Source: Saprospiraceae bacterium (GTDB lineage: Bacteria; Bacteroidota; Bacteroidia; Chitinophagales; Saprospiraceae). From it: a DNA stretch of 52,303 nucleotides. Within the stretch, counting starts at the first letter, position 1; each line of letters begins with the position of its first letter. Shown here piece after piece: positions 45,501 through 52,303 of the stretch. The translations under genes and the position numbers were made by a program. Where the stretch lies: NCBI GenBank assembly GCA_020629315.1, contig JAHDDO010000027.1, positions 1-52,303 on the forward strand, written 5' to 3'. The notes beneath the pieces are model-generated. The model was given only the letters and a program-made list of their open reading frames with translations, was not told the origin of the DNA and did not search any database.

Positions 45501-45848
45501 GATCAAATCGATAATGCTTGGGGTGCCACGGTAAATGGAGAATCTAGTAGCTCCGCTTTCCGGACAATTAGGAATTTAGACTATGATACGGAGACCTTGT
45601 TACTCGAAGATGTTGAGACTATATATGAGTGGGGTCTTGCCCTAATGGATCATTTTGAGTATTACAGGTATTATGGTTATGCTACGGAGTGGGATGATTT
45701 TGAAACTAAGTGGCTTGACGATATGAACGATCAGAATTATGAAATTGAAGATAATCCAGGCACCTATTTGATTGAGTTCCTTTTACGTCCGATTGATTCT
45801 GATGATCCACTCACTTTTAGAAAAAATGCACAATTCCAAGTGCCATAA
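39585..45848 (+). CDS. Very large secreted protein, TANFOR-domain-like
   Basis: A 2087-residue exported protein with signal peptide MKKYTFILIIFLSLAKLANA. The first 120 residues (IVVSVSLPPPYPTDFDYYIS, EDMYLTIHNASEVPQVFYLT) resemble the TANFOR domain named from Tannerella forsythia; I am moderately sure. It then alternates large beta-rich segments, several acidic (DIANDEEEDDEGLTQDQIDC). The middle (about 1000-1500) is glycine-rich (GIYGLGGGVSYNMTRDPYYT). The last third holds Ig-like pieces, for instance about 1480-1640 with a bacterial Ig-like look (GTYPTDGDTGISPFSANSID). The end FRKNAQFQVP has no T9SS sorting domain or anchor, so export beyond the periplasm must use another route or a partner such as the preceding barrel. 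Function unknown. Confidence 0.8.
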   Translation: MKKYTFILIIFLSLAKLANAYPIVVSVSLPPPYPTDFDYYISNLEDMYLTIHNASEVPQVFYLTFELRNTTGFSASTVGRTPPAEGINLGPGDMVTYSGEEIQDLDFGISSVADALDLVTGAPDNFVFDRALPEGMYQLCIQAWDIFENQQITAGCSFDFFIGYDELGIQLYQPFDGDDIPSNPESTFLVQWDPPISSDPNLNGLDNTYEIRILDVGEMPTDDYELLLSDVGMLHHRVTDIDYVEYQYNALNIDLPLEEGHTYAIAVKVENGIDDSPYDNNSWSNVNVFNYLNPADIANDEEEDDEGLTQDQIDCYLNCNVDVPSNSNPFTGESIDSFQIGHFTIFDVELTSGTAGTAFSGTGKVDFPLMNGVNLKVDLQNVQVNSDGEAFAGIVVGQKEEESDNVAPSVYNDILRTSKMALGFLGLEMGCNLPLGIDYPIAGNQVLMAVQDLEMTPEGANINFATAFQFNAMNEEVWLSFAASDICVHPGGLGSEAIMHLEYDLNTAPENEDQLALVFTGSQATDEQDVMDESCYVSIDCNGLKQIKLEADVLIPQGAFVPDSEDGTPGEGRVKGNFSVSMDRTVDEDNNVYAEMGDDILSSEAGIHFIASVSLDSFQLKNLKGWGFKVIDAYFDASEVSNIPNMVVPGNADYIEGYSANSWTGFYLKDMTLSLPQELSIANSRSSISVNHAFIEPAFTANINLKNNILDIDEGKLDKCRISMDSIFLDIVQGSFQSAGFAGEINIPIAKESNTLTYIASLQENMLETETDLSVDEDYDVYETPLELVLSVNLEEDMEIPFMMATATIREDSYIKGAIVPGAMEETYAEIHMAGDLSIVTEDEGKASTDEESMESFEEEGGLPINIELLEFEFTYHTKDKFSDTHFALLGIDLTADEEVTESSGIAEQGSYGLEFNKERLVGLPISIEEVGIRNIASGLHDFSFDIKPNVILGDGLLGASTNLNFFSQLTGTTVENLNFSGFGINEISFAAGTDLMGLEVQGDMAFYNSQEAGDVGEKGLKGALQVMLPIGVGFIMAAEFGSIMDTNSNEIPFNTEDNYPYWYVDGMVYFGENAGVPISPGVGIYGLGGGVSYNMTRDPYYTGGDNAVVDEAVKGINNMSTSESMTEPVRSGSQPSPRHGVMGLKFAGVFATHPIPWSLNADISIEGEMTVGSGINLLALRGSAYVMSRLSNRGDAPLFANMEVIYSRPNIESSPGDVSISGGMDVYVDLGLVKGSGPNDLMVGADFLAQNFGGANGNGMYYLKVGTPEVPGGLSFSFSNAKNSDGPKGISADGYIMLGHGLPTTLPVPSEIESLFGNSNGDDDNSLTSETFDSAVDRDETAIQQAEDGTGLAFGAKVTVDIDVDALGIYAALKVYLGLDVNVTHSESRTCFASNDNSYAPGINGWYGAGQVYAGLEGSLGFRVKAFGKDHDIRLFYLAAAVMLRGGLPNPEWAEGRMGLSIKVLGGLISCSKSIQVRVGDQCIPSFDDPFGGVPLIAGTYPTDGDTGISPFSANSIDFTFPIGEVVEIPSVDENGNTYTSYIKPVLKHIKLKRGANLNVDVPLEPHAWYDDNKRLIVRADETTKANFNHKLDLRMIAYEYSVPGMTSESSTYRVKNEDGTKWKLDTLIYYTTGPLEDLYNGVSHTIPFNGQQYYLQSENESNSAKIYLLSDLPREDLFYTEDESYTYTYKLRLSSLADPEEVHERPILFFNDPETIDQLSFSNLPTLSNNTIYSMQVIRKSEPKDGVFLGSYAIQTNFNLATFNSASIDAKVESETDINLSNTPPDPGQLLAFNETDLYTFYFKTSKYDYWNSKLEDIDVTTATYINPSYSYQILTINEGYDEYELHGAFHNEGMDNVGINEGDFRAHKALLRIQDPVAAKHSGPSVSNDLSYKIREYIVHFCEENQRRIDEEGTFTFKKYFGQGGNEYSYDVTRNLDAWPETNFDYSSDDGPFNNLRYNISHTAEPLSQDQIDNAWGATVNGESSSSAFRTIRNLDYDTETLLLEDVETIYEWGLALMDHFEYYRYYGYATEWDDFETKWLDDMNDQNYEIEDNPGTYLIEFLLRPIDSDDPLTFRKNAQFQVP

Positions 45849-45857
45849 ATAGCAACT

Positions 45858-47912
45858 ATGAAAGCGTATATCATATTAATAATGGGTCTTTTTACCATTC
45901 AGGCCATTGGACAACAAGATAGCATTATGAATATAGGCCCAGCACCTATAAAACTGATAGGTGAGTACCAAGACGGTAAGGTCTTATTACGGTGGGGCCC
46001 AAGTTCGGAAGGGCACTGGTTGAATGGCCAAAATGCAGGATACCAGATTCGGAGGGCTACTGTATCAAATAAAGGAGCGGATCGCCAAGAAAAGGAAGTA
46101 TTAGTGGCTGTATTAAAGCCATGGTCATTTGAAGAGTTTAAATCAACCGTCAAAGAAAACCCAGACGACTCTGAGATGATGATCATGGGCGAAAGTATTT
46201 ATGGCGAGTGGCAAACCTTAGGAAAGAAAAGTAACTCAATGCGAGATTGGGGATTGCGTTCGGAGGAATTAAAGAGTAAATATTTGATGGCTATGCTTAG
46301 TGCTGACTTGGATTTTGAAGCAGCAAAGGCGGGCGCATTAGCCTTTGAGGATACAAATGTAAAGGAAGGTGAAGCTTACGCTTATTACGTCACAATGGTA
46401 GGTTATGATCAATTCTTATCGGCTGTAGAATTTGTAAATACAAATAAGAAAACATCACGACCGGTTGTTAGGATCGATGCAAATTACGAAGGTGAGAAAC
46501 AAGTGGACATGGCTTGGTCAAGACGCTTGTATGAAAAGCATTATACGGCCTATCATGTAGAAACATCAACGGATGGAAAGAGCTATGAGCGGATCACTGA
46601 AATTCCTTTTATTCACACCCTGACAGATGCTAAAAACATTGATACAACTAATATCATATTTACACATAGGCTAAACGAAAACTACGCACCATTATACTAT
46701 AGAGTGCGAGGGATAGATGCTTTTGGTACCCTATCTGATCCTTCAGAAGCTATACGTTTAATGGGTCGGGATAGAACCCCACCGGCACCACCAGCCATCG
46801 ATACGGTGATGTCAGATCCAGCTATGAATGCGATTGGTATCGATTGGACCTATACAGATAAAGCACCAGACTTGGCATTGACGAAAATTAAGGTTTCTGG
46901 CTATGCGGATGGAGTATTTACAGATATAGTTGAATTGCCGGTTTTCCAAGATCATTTCGATGACCCCATCAATGGAACACATGCTCGACGATTCTATAAA
47001 GTGTGTGCTGTAGATACGGCTGGAAATGAAGCCTGTGCAGGACCTAGAATAGGTATCATAGATGATAAAGTGCCACCTGTAGCCCCTACAGGTTTGACAG
47101 CTACCATCGACTCTCAGGGTGTGGTTATCATTGATTGGGATGATAATCCTGAATCAGATGTAAAAGGATATTATGTGCAATTATCCAATGGGAAAAAACG
47201 AGTATTTGCACCTTTAGTCAATAGCCCTCAAACAGAATCTATGTTTATAGATACTCTAGCTTTGAATACATTGACTGAGGACGTGTACTATCGAGTAAGG
47301 GCTGTTGATTACAGTTATAACTATGGACCTTATTCAGAAATTATTCGTTTGGAAAAGCCGGATACGATAGCACCTACCGCTTCAGTCATCCAGAAGTATA
47401 CGGCTAAGAAAGATTATATAAAACTTGATTACGTATTGAGTGCTTCCAGAGATGCCGAACGCTTTGTATTACAACGTAAACAAAGAGATGGTAAATGGGA
47501 AGAAATCAAAGAACTAGCAAAAGGCAGTCGATCCTTTTCGGATACAAATATTGATTCTGATACTTGGTATTTCTACCGAATTAAAACGTGGGATGATGCA
47601 GGTAATCAAAGTCATGATTTAGTAGAAATGCGCGTAAAATCGCCCAATTTCAAGTTGAGTCAGGCACCCGATCTTGACATTGAGGTTGCGGGCGAAGACA
47701 TCATTTTAACATGGTCAGAAATTAAAGAGAAAGGTGCTGATATAAAGATTTATAAAGGCAAAAACCCAGACCAGTTACTCAGCTACAAAAAGCTCGAAGA
47801 TGTCAATTCGTTTACGGATACATTCAAGGAGAACGTGCACTATCGAATTAAAGTCTATTATTCAGACGGCACGTATTCACCATTTTCAAATATAGTTACA
47901 AGCACTAAGTAG
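45858..47912 (+). CDS. Secreted fibronectin type III repeat protein
   Basis: A 684-residue exported protein (signal MKAYIILIMGLFTIQAIGQQ). It contains about four or five fibronectin type III-like modules from residue 25 to the end. The signs are repeated W-x-x-S/N...Y-x-x-V/R-x-x-D patterns (YYRVRGIDAFGTLSD, FYKVCAVDTAGNEA, YYRVRAVDYSYNYG, WYFYRIKTWDDAGN) and interdomain P-P/P-T linkers (DRTPPAPPAIDT, DDKVPPVAPTGLTA). No enzyme or sorting domain is visible. Such proteins usually bind other surface proteins or polysaccharide. It is 9 bp after the 2087-residue gene and 1 bp before the FISUMP lipoprotein gene, so the three should be made together. Confidence 0.88.
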   Translation: MKAYIILIMGLFTIQAIGQQDSIMNIGPAPIKLIGEYQDGKVLLRWGPSSEGHWLNGQNAGYQIRRATVSNKGADRQEKEVLVAVLKPWSFEEFKSTVKENPDDSEMMIMGESIYGEWQTLGKKSNSMRDWGLRSEELKSKYLMAMLSADLDFEAAKAGALAFEDTNVKEGEAYAYYVTMVGYDQFLSAVEFVNTNKKTSRPVVRIDANYEGEKQVDMAWSRRLYEKHYTAYHVETSTDGKSYERITEIPFIHTLTDAKNIDTTNIIFTHRLNENYAPLYYRVRGIDAFGTLSDPSEAIRLMGRDRTPPAPPAIDTVMSDPAMNAIGIDWTYTDKAPDLALTKIKVSGYADGVFTDIVELPVFQDHFDDPINGTHARRFYKVCAVDTAGNEACAGPRIGIIDDKVPPVAPTGLTATIDSQGVVIIDWDDNPESDVKGYYVQLSNGKKRVFAPLVNSPQTESMFIDTLALNTLTEDVYYRVRAVDYSYNYGPYSEIIRLEKPDTIAPTASVIQKYTAKKDYIKLDYVLSASRDAERFVLQRKQRDGKWEEIKELAKGSRSFSDTNIDSDTWYFYRIKTWDDAGNQSHDLVEMRVKSPNFKLSQAPDLDIEVAGEDIILTWSEIKEKGADIKIYKGKNPDQLLSYKKLEDVNSFTDTFKENVHYRIKVYYSDGTYSPFSNIVTSTK

Positions 47913-47913
47913 G

Positions 47914-49983
47914 ATGAAAAATACACACTATATATTAGGATTAATTATAATATGTTTGTTTGCTTTTTCTTGTGAGAAAGAGAGGGTAGAAGAGGGGTAT
48001 TTGGGTTCGAGTTCTGTTCAGGAAGTGGAAGGTCTAATTAAAGAAACTACATTCCCAATATTAGCAGAAGATGAGTTTTTTCTTGAACAGGATGATTCAT
48101 TGACTTGGATAATAAATAAACACTCTAATTTATATGACAGTTTAAAAGTAGGTAGTGTATTTGGCGGTGGAATGACTGATAAATTCCCAATTCCATATTT
48201 AAAATATATAGAATCAATAGAGGATTTGGGTGACCATCGTATCCTCAAAGTGAGACAAGCAGGATTAATGGAAGCATTTACAGACCTTTCTATCAATATG
48301 AGAGTTTCTCAAAATGATATAGAATCTAGGGGTTTGGTTAAAAAAATAGTAGTTGGACCCTTTGCAATGAATCTTAGTGGTGGTGGCCAAGTTGATGTAA
48401 CACCTGATTTTTCATACGCATACGATACCATAATATTTACCTATGAGGCTACTAAATCAAGCGTAGAATCATTCTCATTTGGAGTAAAAGGCCTCAAGTA
48501 CGATCAATCTATAGAAACAAGTGTCTCAGGTACTTTGGAAGGAAGTACATCAATAACACTTGATCCAAATTTAAAACTTCCTGTTACAATACCGGCCGGA
48601 CCTATTCCATTTCCAATTATCATTTCAAATAGAATAGTAATAAAACCAACCGCGAGTTTGGATGGAAATGGTGGATACGTTGACATTTTTAGTAGGAAAA
48701 CAGATCCTTTTGACTTTGTTATTACAGTAGATAGGTCTGGTGTGACATATGAAACTAATATAAACGAATTAGATCTTACAGATGACTTTTCTTACCAAAT
48801 ACCAGAAGCGTTTGGTTCTTTAGAAGCCACTATTGGAATAGCCCTAGAATATCAAATGTCTTTGTATGAAGCCTACTCTATTGGCAATTTATTTTTAAAT
48901 GTAAACCCATTTCAACTAGGTTTAGATTTATCGGTCAGTCCAAGTGAACCTGTTATTAATGTTAATGGAGATTATTTATTTACGGTAAATGCAGGCTTAC
49001 GAGGAGCATCAGGATTTGCTAATCTTTTCCTTGGAGATTCCGATTACGAAATTTTCAACTTAATAGAATTTAATCAGCAATTATTTGAATTAAGAGAAAA
49101 TTTGGTAGCTATAGAAGTTCCCATGTCTTGTCAATTAGATATCGGTGAGTCTACATTAAATCCTAGATGTAACACGCAGGAAGGTAAAATTGAATTAGAT
49201 ATTCGTTGGAATGCAAACGAAGATGTTGAAGGACAATTTGTATTGAAAGTTGGGGATTTGATAGCTGATTTCTATGACTTCAATAAGGACTATACAGTAA
49301 ATGTCAATTCCGATTGGTTTGGGCCTAACAGAGAAATAGTTTTTGAACATGAGGATTATACGGGATGTCAACACCGCTATTCCATTGCCAATCCTTGCTT
49401 TACTTTTGAAAATTGTCCTAATGGCAACTGTTGGAAGAAAATGAAGGATGGAAAAACGTGGATGACAGTAAATATAAAGGATACAGGAGCGGGAACCTGT
49501 TTATTTAATAACAGTTCGAATTGCGAAACACTTGGTGAATACTTTACCCGTGAACAACTATTAAATGGTGAGTCAGAAGGAGGAACCATAAAAGGACTAT
49601 GTCCCAATGGATGGCACGTACCTACGTATAGCGAATGGCGGAATTTAATATTAGCTTACGTCAGTGATGATGCTACCCATAATAATGGCGTTGGACCTTT
49701 AATTCACCCAGATATTCCTGGCTACACAGAATATGACCCTTTGAAAGCATCTGGCTTTAATATGATTCCAACAGGCGCATATCATCCATGGCAAGAAGGG
49801 GATATCGCTTTTGAGGGAAGTTATTTGGATGATGATGAGCCCTTCTTTATGTTTTGGGTGTCCGATTTTGAAGAATCATTTGCCACTCCATTTGTAATGT
49901 CTATAGATAAGGGAAATACAGAAATTGTCAAAGTTCGAGTTACGGATAATCTAGCCCTTCCTTGCCGCTGTGTACAAGACTAA
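47914..49983 (+). CDS. Lipoprotein with C-terminal FISUMP domain
   Basis: A 689-residue lipoprotein: MKNTHYILGLIIICLFAFSC with lipid Cys 20. Residues of about 40-490 are beta-rich without motifs known to me. The C-terminal part from about 495 (NGNCWKKMKDGKTWMTVNIK, LCPNGWHVPTYSEWRNLI, ending LALPCRCVQD) is the Fibrobacter succinogenes major paralogous (FISUMP) domain. It is a Cys-containing module found on surface and secreted proteins of Bacteroidota and Fibrobacter, with no established function. It is the last gene of the four-gene operon, starting 1 bp after the FN3 gene. Surface display by lipid anchor would let it hold the secreted partners at the cell. Copy C of the palindrome lies just after the stop. 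Confidence 0.87.
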   Translation: MKNTHYILGLIIICLFAFSCEKERVEEGYLGSSSVQEVEGLIKETTFPILAEDEFFLEQDDSLTWIINKHSNLYDSLKVGSVFGGGMTDKFPIPYLKYIESIEDLGDHRILKVRQAGLMEAFTDLSINMRVSQNDIESRGLVKKIVVGPFAMNLSGGGQVDVTPDFSYAYDTIIFTYEATKSSVESFSFGVKGLKYDQSIETSVSGTLEGSTSITLDPNLKLPVTIPAGPIPFPIIISNRIVIKPTASLDGNGGYVDIFSRKTDPFDFVITVDRSGVTYETNINELDLTDDFSYQIPEAFGSLEATIGIALEYQMSLYEAYSIGNLFLNVNPFQLGLDLSVSPSEPVINVNGDYLFTVNAGLRGASGFANLFLGDSDYEIFNLIEFNQQLFELRENLVAIEVPMSCQLDIGESTLNPRCNTQEGKIELDIRWNANEDVEGQFVLKVGDLIADFYDFNKDYTVNVNSDWFGPNREIVFEHEDYTGCQHRYSIANPCFTFENCPNGNCWKKMKDGKTWMTVNIKDTGAGTCLFNNSSNCETLGEYFTREQLLNGESEGGTIKGLCPNGWHVPTYSEWRNLILAYVSDDATHNNGVGPLIHPDIPGYTEYDPLKASGFNMIPTGAYHPWQEGDIAFEGSYLDDDEPFFMFWVSDFEESFATPFVMSIDKGNTEIVKVRVTDNLALPCRCVQD

Positions 49984-49994
49984 ATAATACCACA

Positions 49995-50016
49995 TTTTCA
50001 CCCATAAGGGTGGAAA
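49995..50016. promoter_or_regulatory. Palindrome copy C (CACCC-N4-GGGTG) before the last surface gene
   Basis: TTTTCACCC-ATAA-GGGTGGAAA. Same core and spacer as copies A and B, with flanking T/A symmetry except one position. The -7-like CACTTTTG (50036-50043) starts 30.5 bp from the centre. The start codon at 50088 is further away than in the other two (76 bp from the core). Confidence 0.55.
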
Positions 50017-50087
50017 AATGCTTCCTGTCAAAAGGCACTTTTGTGGAGTAATGTAAATGAAACAATTATTCCTACAAATCTCTTGAC

Positions 50088-52303
50088 ATGAAGCATTTTC
50101 TATTTTCATTCCTTTTCATTTTTTTCAGCTATTCCAGTTTTGCCGAGCATATTTGGATCGGCGGTTCAGGCAACTGGGGCGTAGCCGCTAATTGGGACCA
50201 AGGTACAGTACCCGGTGCTGGCGATCTGGTAAAAATCGAATCATCGAACGCCAATGTTACCATCAATTTTGTGCAAAGTTTCACATGTAGAGGGGTACGC
50301 GTTTTGGATGGCACCTTAACTATTAATGGAACACTTACTATTGATGCAGCAGACGAACTTACGTGTCTGCGAAATGATGATCTGGTGGATATAGGCGGGA
50401 CATTGATCCTTATAGATGCAGGAGGTTCAGGTACTGTGCAAGGACATGGAATAGTCAATTATGGCACGATCATCAACGATGGAACCATCACCATTGATCA
50501 AGATATCGATAAGACGGGCATAGTCAACGATGCTGCAGGTGATATTACTAATAATGGTTTGATCCAAAATATCGATTTCCTTCCGCAACGGATGATCAAT
50601 AATCAGGGCAGCTTTACTAATGATGGCACCATTACTCAATTGAATGGCGGTTCATCTGGCGAATTCTTATTTAGCCCAGGCACATTTACAAATAATGGCT
50701 GCGCTATTATGGTTTCAGGCGCCGGTGTATATAACGCATCAGGAATGACCAACGATGGTCTTCTATTTGAGGGCGCTGATAATGCTTCCAGTATCCATAC
50801 TAACAACGGTGTCGTGATTAATCTCTTTGGTTCCACTTTTAGTATTACAGTGGATAATGGATACCTTGGCATTGATGACAATTTTGCCGTTTGGACAGGC
50901 TGTGTAGACACCGATGCAGAAGATGAAGGAAATTGGGCAAAACAAGGCGATCTCCCAGATGGCGATGATGAGGTTATTATTCCCTCGACCCCGATGAATG
51001 CCGGTGTTTTTCCAATCAAACAAGAAAATACCTGGAGCATTACCTCAGGGGGCTCACTCTACATTGAAGCCGGTGCTTCTTTCACTTTTCAAAATACAGG
51101 TAGTGAGGCATTATATAACATCGGAGGTACTGTGAATAACTATGGAAATATTATCATTTCGAATGCGGGAACACATGGCATCCGAAATGGGTCTAGTGCT
51201 AGCTTTTTCTTACGTAATGGGTCCACTACAGATATTGGGAATACTAATAATGCAGGTATATATAATGATGGCACGTTTGAATTTAGGGGATCCATGGATA
51301 TTTCAGGTGATATTACCGGTCACGGCGTCCTAAATTGGGGGACATTGACCGTATACAATACAACGGCTTTGTACATAAATGATACAGGACTCGCTGGGAT
51401 TCGAAACCGAGGTACATTGGAAATGATAAATAGCCCCACTATTGATATTGAAAATATAGGTACCTATGGCATAGAAAATAACGCAGCTAGCTTTACCGCG
51501 CGTGGCGGAATAACTATAGAACACGGTAATGATGTAGGTCTCTATAATTTCAATGGAGCAGACTTTTTTAACTATGGAACCTTATCCATGTCTGGAGGTG
51601 GCACCTCCTTTGATTGCCAATCCGAATCTACCTTTGAGAATCTAAATTGTGGGCGTGTGGAGATTGATGGCGCAGTAAATTTGAGTGCCGCTATCTTCGA
51701 GAATTACCACATATTTATAACTAATTATAATGGATCCAATTCCATTTCTGGAGGTATTACATCAAATGAAGGATTGATAGAAGATCGAAATGAAAGCTTC
51801 AATATCAATGATTTTAATGTAAATACCCAGGCCATACTTCAGCCTATCGAAACATGGCCCGGCGGGAATTATATACCATTTTATAATGGAAGTGGTTCCT
51901 ATGTATACGGGGTCCAAAACGACAAATTGTATGCCCCTGGCACGAATAATGATATTGCAGATTTGGTCCCAGCCAATAATGAATTCTTAGATATTTCTGG
52001 CTATAGTGACGGTACCTATCCGTATGAAGGCACATTTACGAAGGCCGGTTGCTCCACAGAAGATTTAATTATTGATGTTACACTTGATCAAAATCTAAAT
52101 CCAGATCTAGATGGTGATGGAGTACCCAATGAAGATGATAATTGCCCTAATGATTCAAACCCAGGTCAAGCTGATAATGATAATGATGGGATGGGTGATG
52201 TTTGTGATTTGGATGACGATAATGATGGCACCTTAGATGTAGATGATTGTGCGCCATTTGATGATAGTCTATATGAAGGAGCTTCCTGCGATGATGGCGA
52301 TGC
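50088..52303 (+). CDS. Large secreted surface protein with beta-repeat modules and TSP3 repeats, cut by the window end
   Basis: The frame is open from the ATG at 50088 to the last base (738 codons visible), so the gene is partial at the 3' side. MKHFLFSFLFIFFSYSSFA is a signal peptide. A first module begins IWIGGSGNWGVAANWDQGTV and PGAGDLVKIE. A second of the same kind begins near residue 272 (TGCVDTDAEDEGNWAKQGDL, then PDGDDEVIIP). Both run into many short N-x-G-T-I/G-x-I-x-N strands (IVNYGTIINDGTITID and variants), as in right-handed beta-helix or autotransporter-like passengers. From about residue 672 there are TSP3 calcium-binding repeats (DLDGDGVPNEDDNCPND). A T9SS sorting domain may lie beyond the window. 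It is the third unit with an upstream CACCC-N4-GGGTG palindrome. Confidence 0.88.
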   Translation, partial: MKHFLFSFLFIFFSYSSFAEHIWIGGSGNWGVAANWDQGTVPGAGDLVKIESSNANVTINFVQSFTCRGVRVLDGTLTINGTLTIDAADELTCLRNDDLVDIGGTLILIDAGGSGTVQGHGIVNYGTIINDGTITIDQDIDKTGIVNDAAGDITNNGLIQNIDFLPQRMINNQGSFTNDGTITQLNGGSSGEFLFSPGTFTNNGCAIMVSGAGVYNASGMTNDGLLFEGADNASSIHTNNGVVINLFGSTFSITVDNGYLGIDDNFAVWTGCVDTDAEDEGNWAKQGDLPDGDDEVIIPSTPMNAGVFPIKQENTWSITSGGSLYIEAGASFTFQNTGSEALYNIGGTVNNYGNIIISNAGTHGIRNGSSASFFLRNGSTTDIGNTNNAGIYNDGTFEFRGSMDISGDITGHGVLNWGTLTVYNTTALYINDTGLAGIRNRGTLEMINSPTIDIENIGTYGIENNAASFTARGGITIEHGNDVGLYNFNGADFFNYGTLSMSGGGTSFDCQSESTFENLNCGRVEIDGAVNLSAAIFENYHIFITNYNGSNSISGGITSNEGLIEDRNESFNINDFNVNTQAILQPIETWPGGNYIPFYNGSGSYVYGVQNDKLYAPGTNNDIADLVPANNEFLDISGYSDGTYPYEGTFTKAGCSTEDLIIDVTLDQNLNPDLDGDGVPNEDDNCPNDSNPGQADNDNDGMGDVCDLDDDNDGTLDVDDCAPFDDSLYEGASCDDGD

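Noticed and set aside
50129..51040. Several minus-strand ORFs at the right end
   Set aside because: They are antisense to the open frame that runs from 50088 to the window end and has a signal peptide and repeat modules.
1..52303. CRISPR arrays, insertion sequences, integrases, tRNA or rRNA genes
   Set aside because: No regularly spaced repeats, transposase or recombinase motifs, cloverleaf or rRNA-like stretches were seen on either strand.

Overview
The window looks like chromosomal DNA from a member of the Bacteroidota, most likely a marine Saprospiria-type bacterium. This rests on several things seen in the sequence: two complete proteins with the gliding-motility-associated (type B) C-terminal sorting domain of the type IX secretion system (T9SS), the bacillithiol-system protein YtxJ, DUF2795 and FISUMP family proteins, TAnnTTTG-type -7 promoter elements, AT-rich DNA and little Shine-Dalgarno signal. 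The exact genus is inference. I saw no rRNA, tRNA, CRISPR array, transposase, integrase or prophage genes.

Layout. (1) 117-7974: two large T9SS-exported surface proteins in tandem, separated by a strong hairpin that includes the second start codon. (2) 7958-13146: housekeeping and envelope genes (cmk, a DUF2795 protein, queA, a MacB-type permease, an OmpA/TSP3 protein). (3) 13254-18424: a minus-strand run read as small lipoprotein, ytxJ, mnmD, dicarboxylate/glutamate symporter, hypothetical, thioredoxin-like lipoprotein, SDR oxidoreductase. (4) 18558-21581: mpl, pdhB, tmk on the plus strand. (5) 21578-23477: an HTH regulator divergent from an unannotated small-peptide locus that ends in a hairpin, then msrB. 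(6) 23502-29223: DUF4412 and DUF6155 proteins, a small unknown protein, tyrS, a LolC/E-type permease, corA. (7) 29534-32978: class I ribonucleotide reductase nrdB-nrdA behind a 310-bp leader that holds paired DnaA-box-like sites. (8) 33094-52303: the accessory part. It holds a small basic protein, two paralogous TPR histidine kinases and a LuxR-type response regulator, then a beta-barrel-like protein, a 2087-residue secreted protein (TANFOR-like), a fibronectin-III protein and a FISUMP lipoprotein, and finally a truncated large surface protein with TSP3 repeats.

The most interesting signal is in region 8. A palindrome of the form CACCC-N4-GGGTG occurs three times, always just upstream of a transcription unit: the kinase/regulator operon, the beta-barrel/TANFOR operon and the last surface gene. 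Each copy lies 30-31 bp upstream of a -7-like element, where a class II activator would be expected to bind. The second kinase keeps the phospho-acceptor His box but has lost its ATP-binding motifs. My working interpretation, which is inference, is a self-regulated two-component switch with a kinase/pseudokinase pair that controls a cell-surface assembly.
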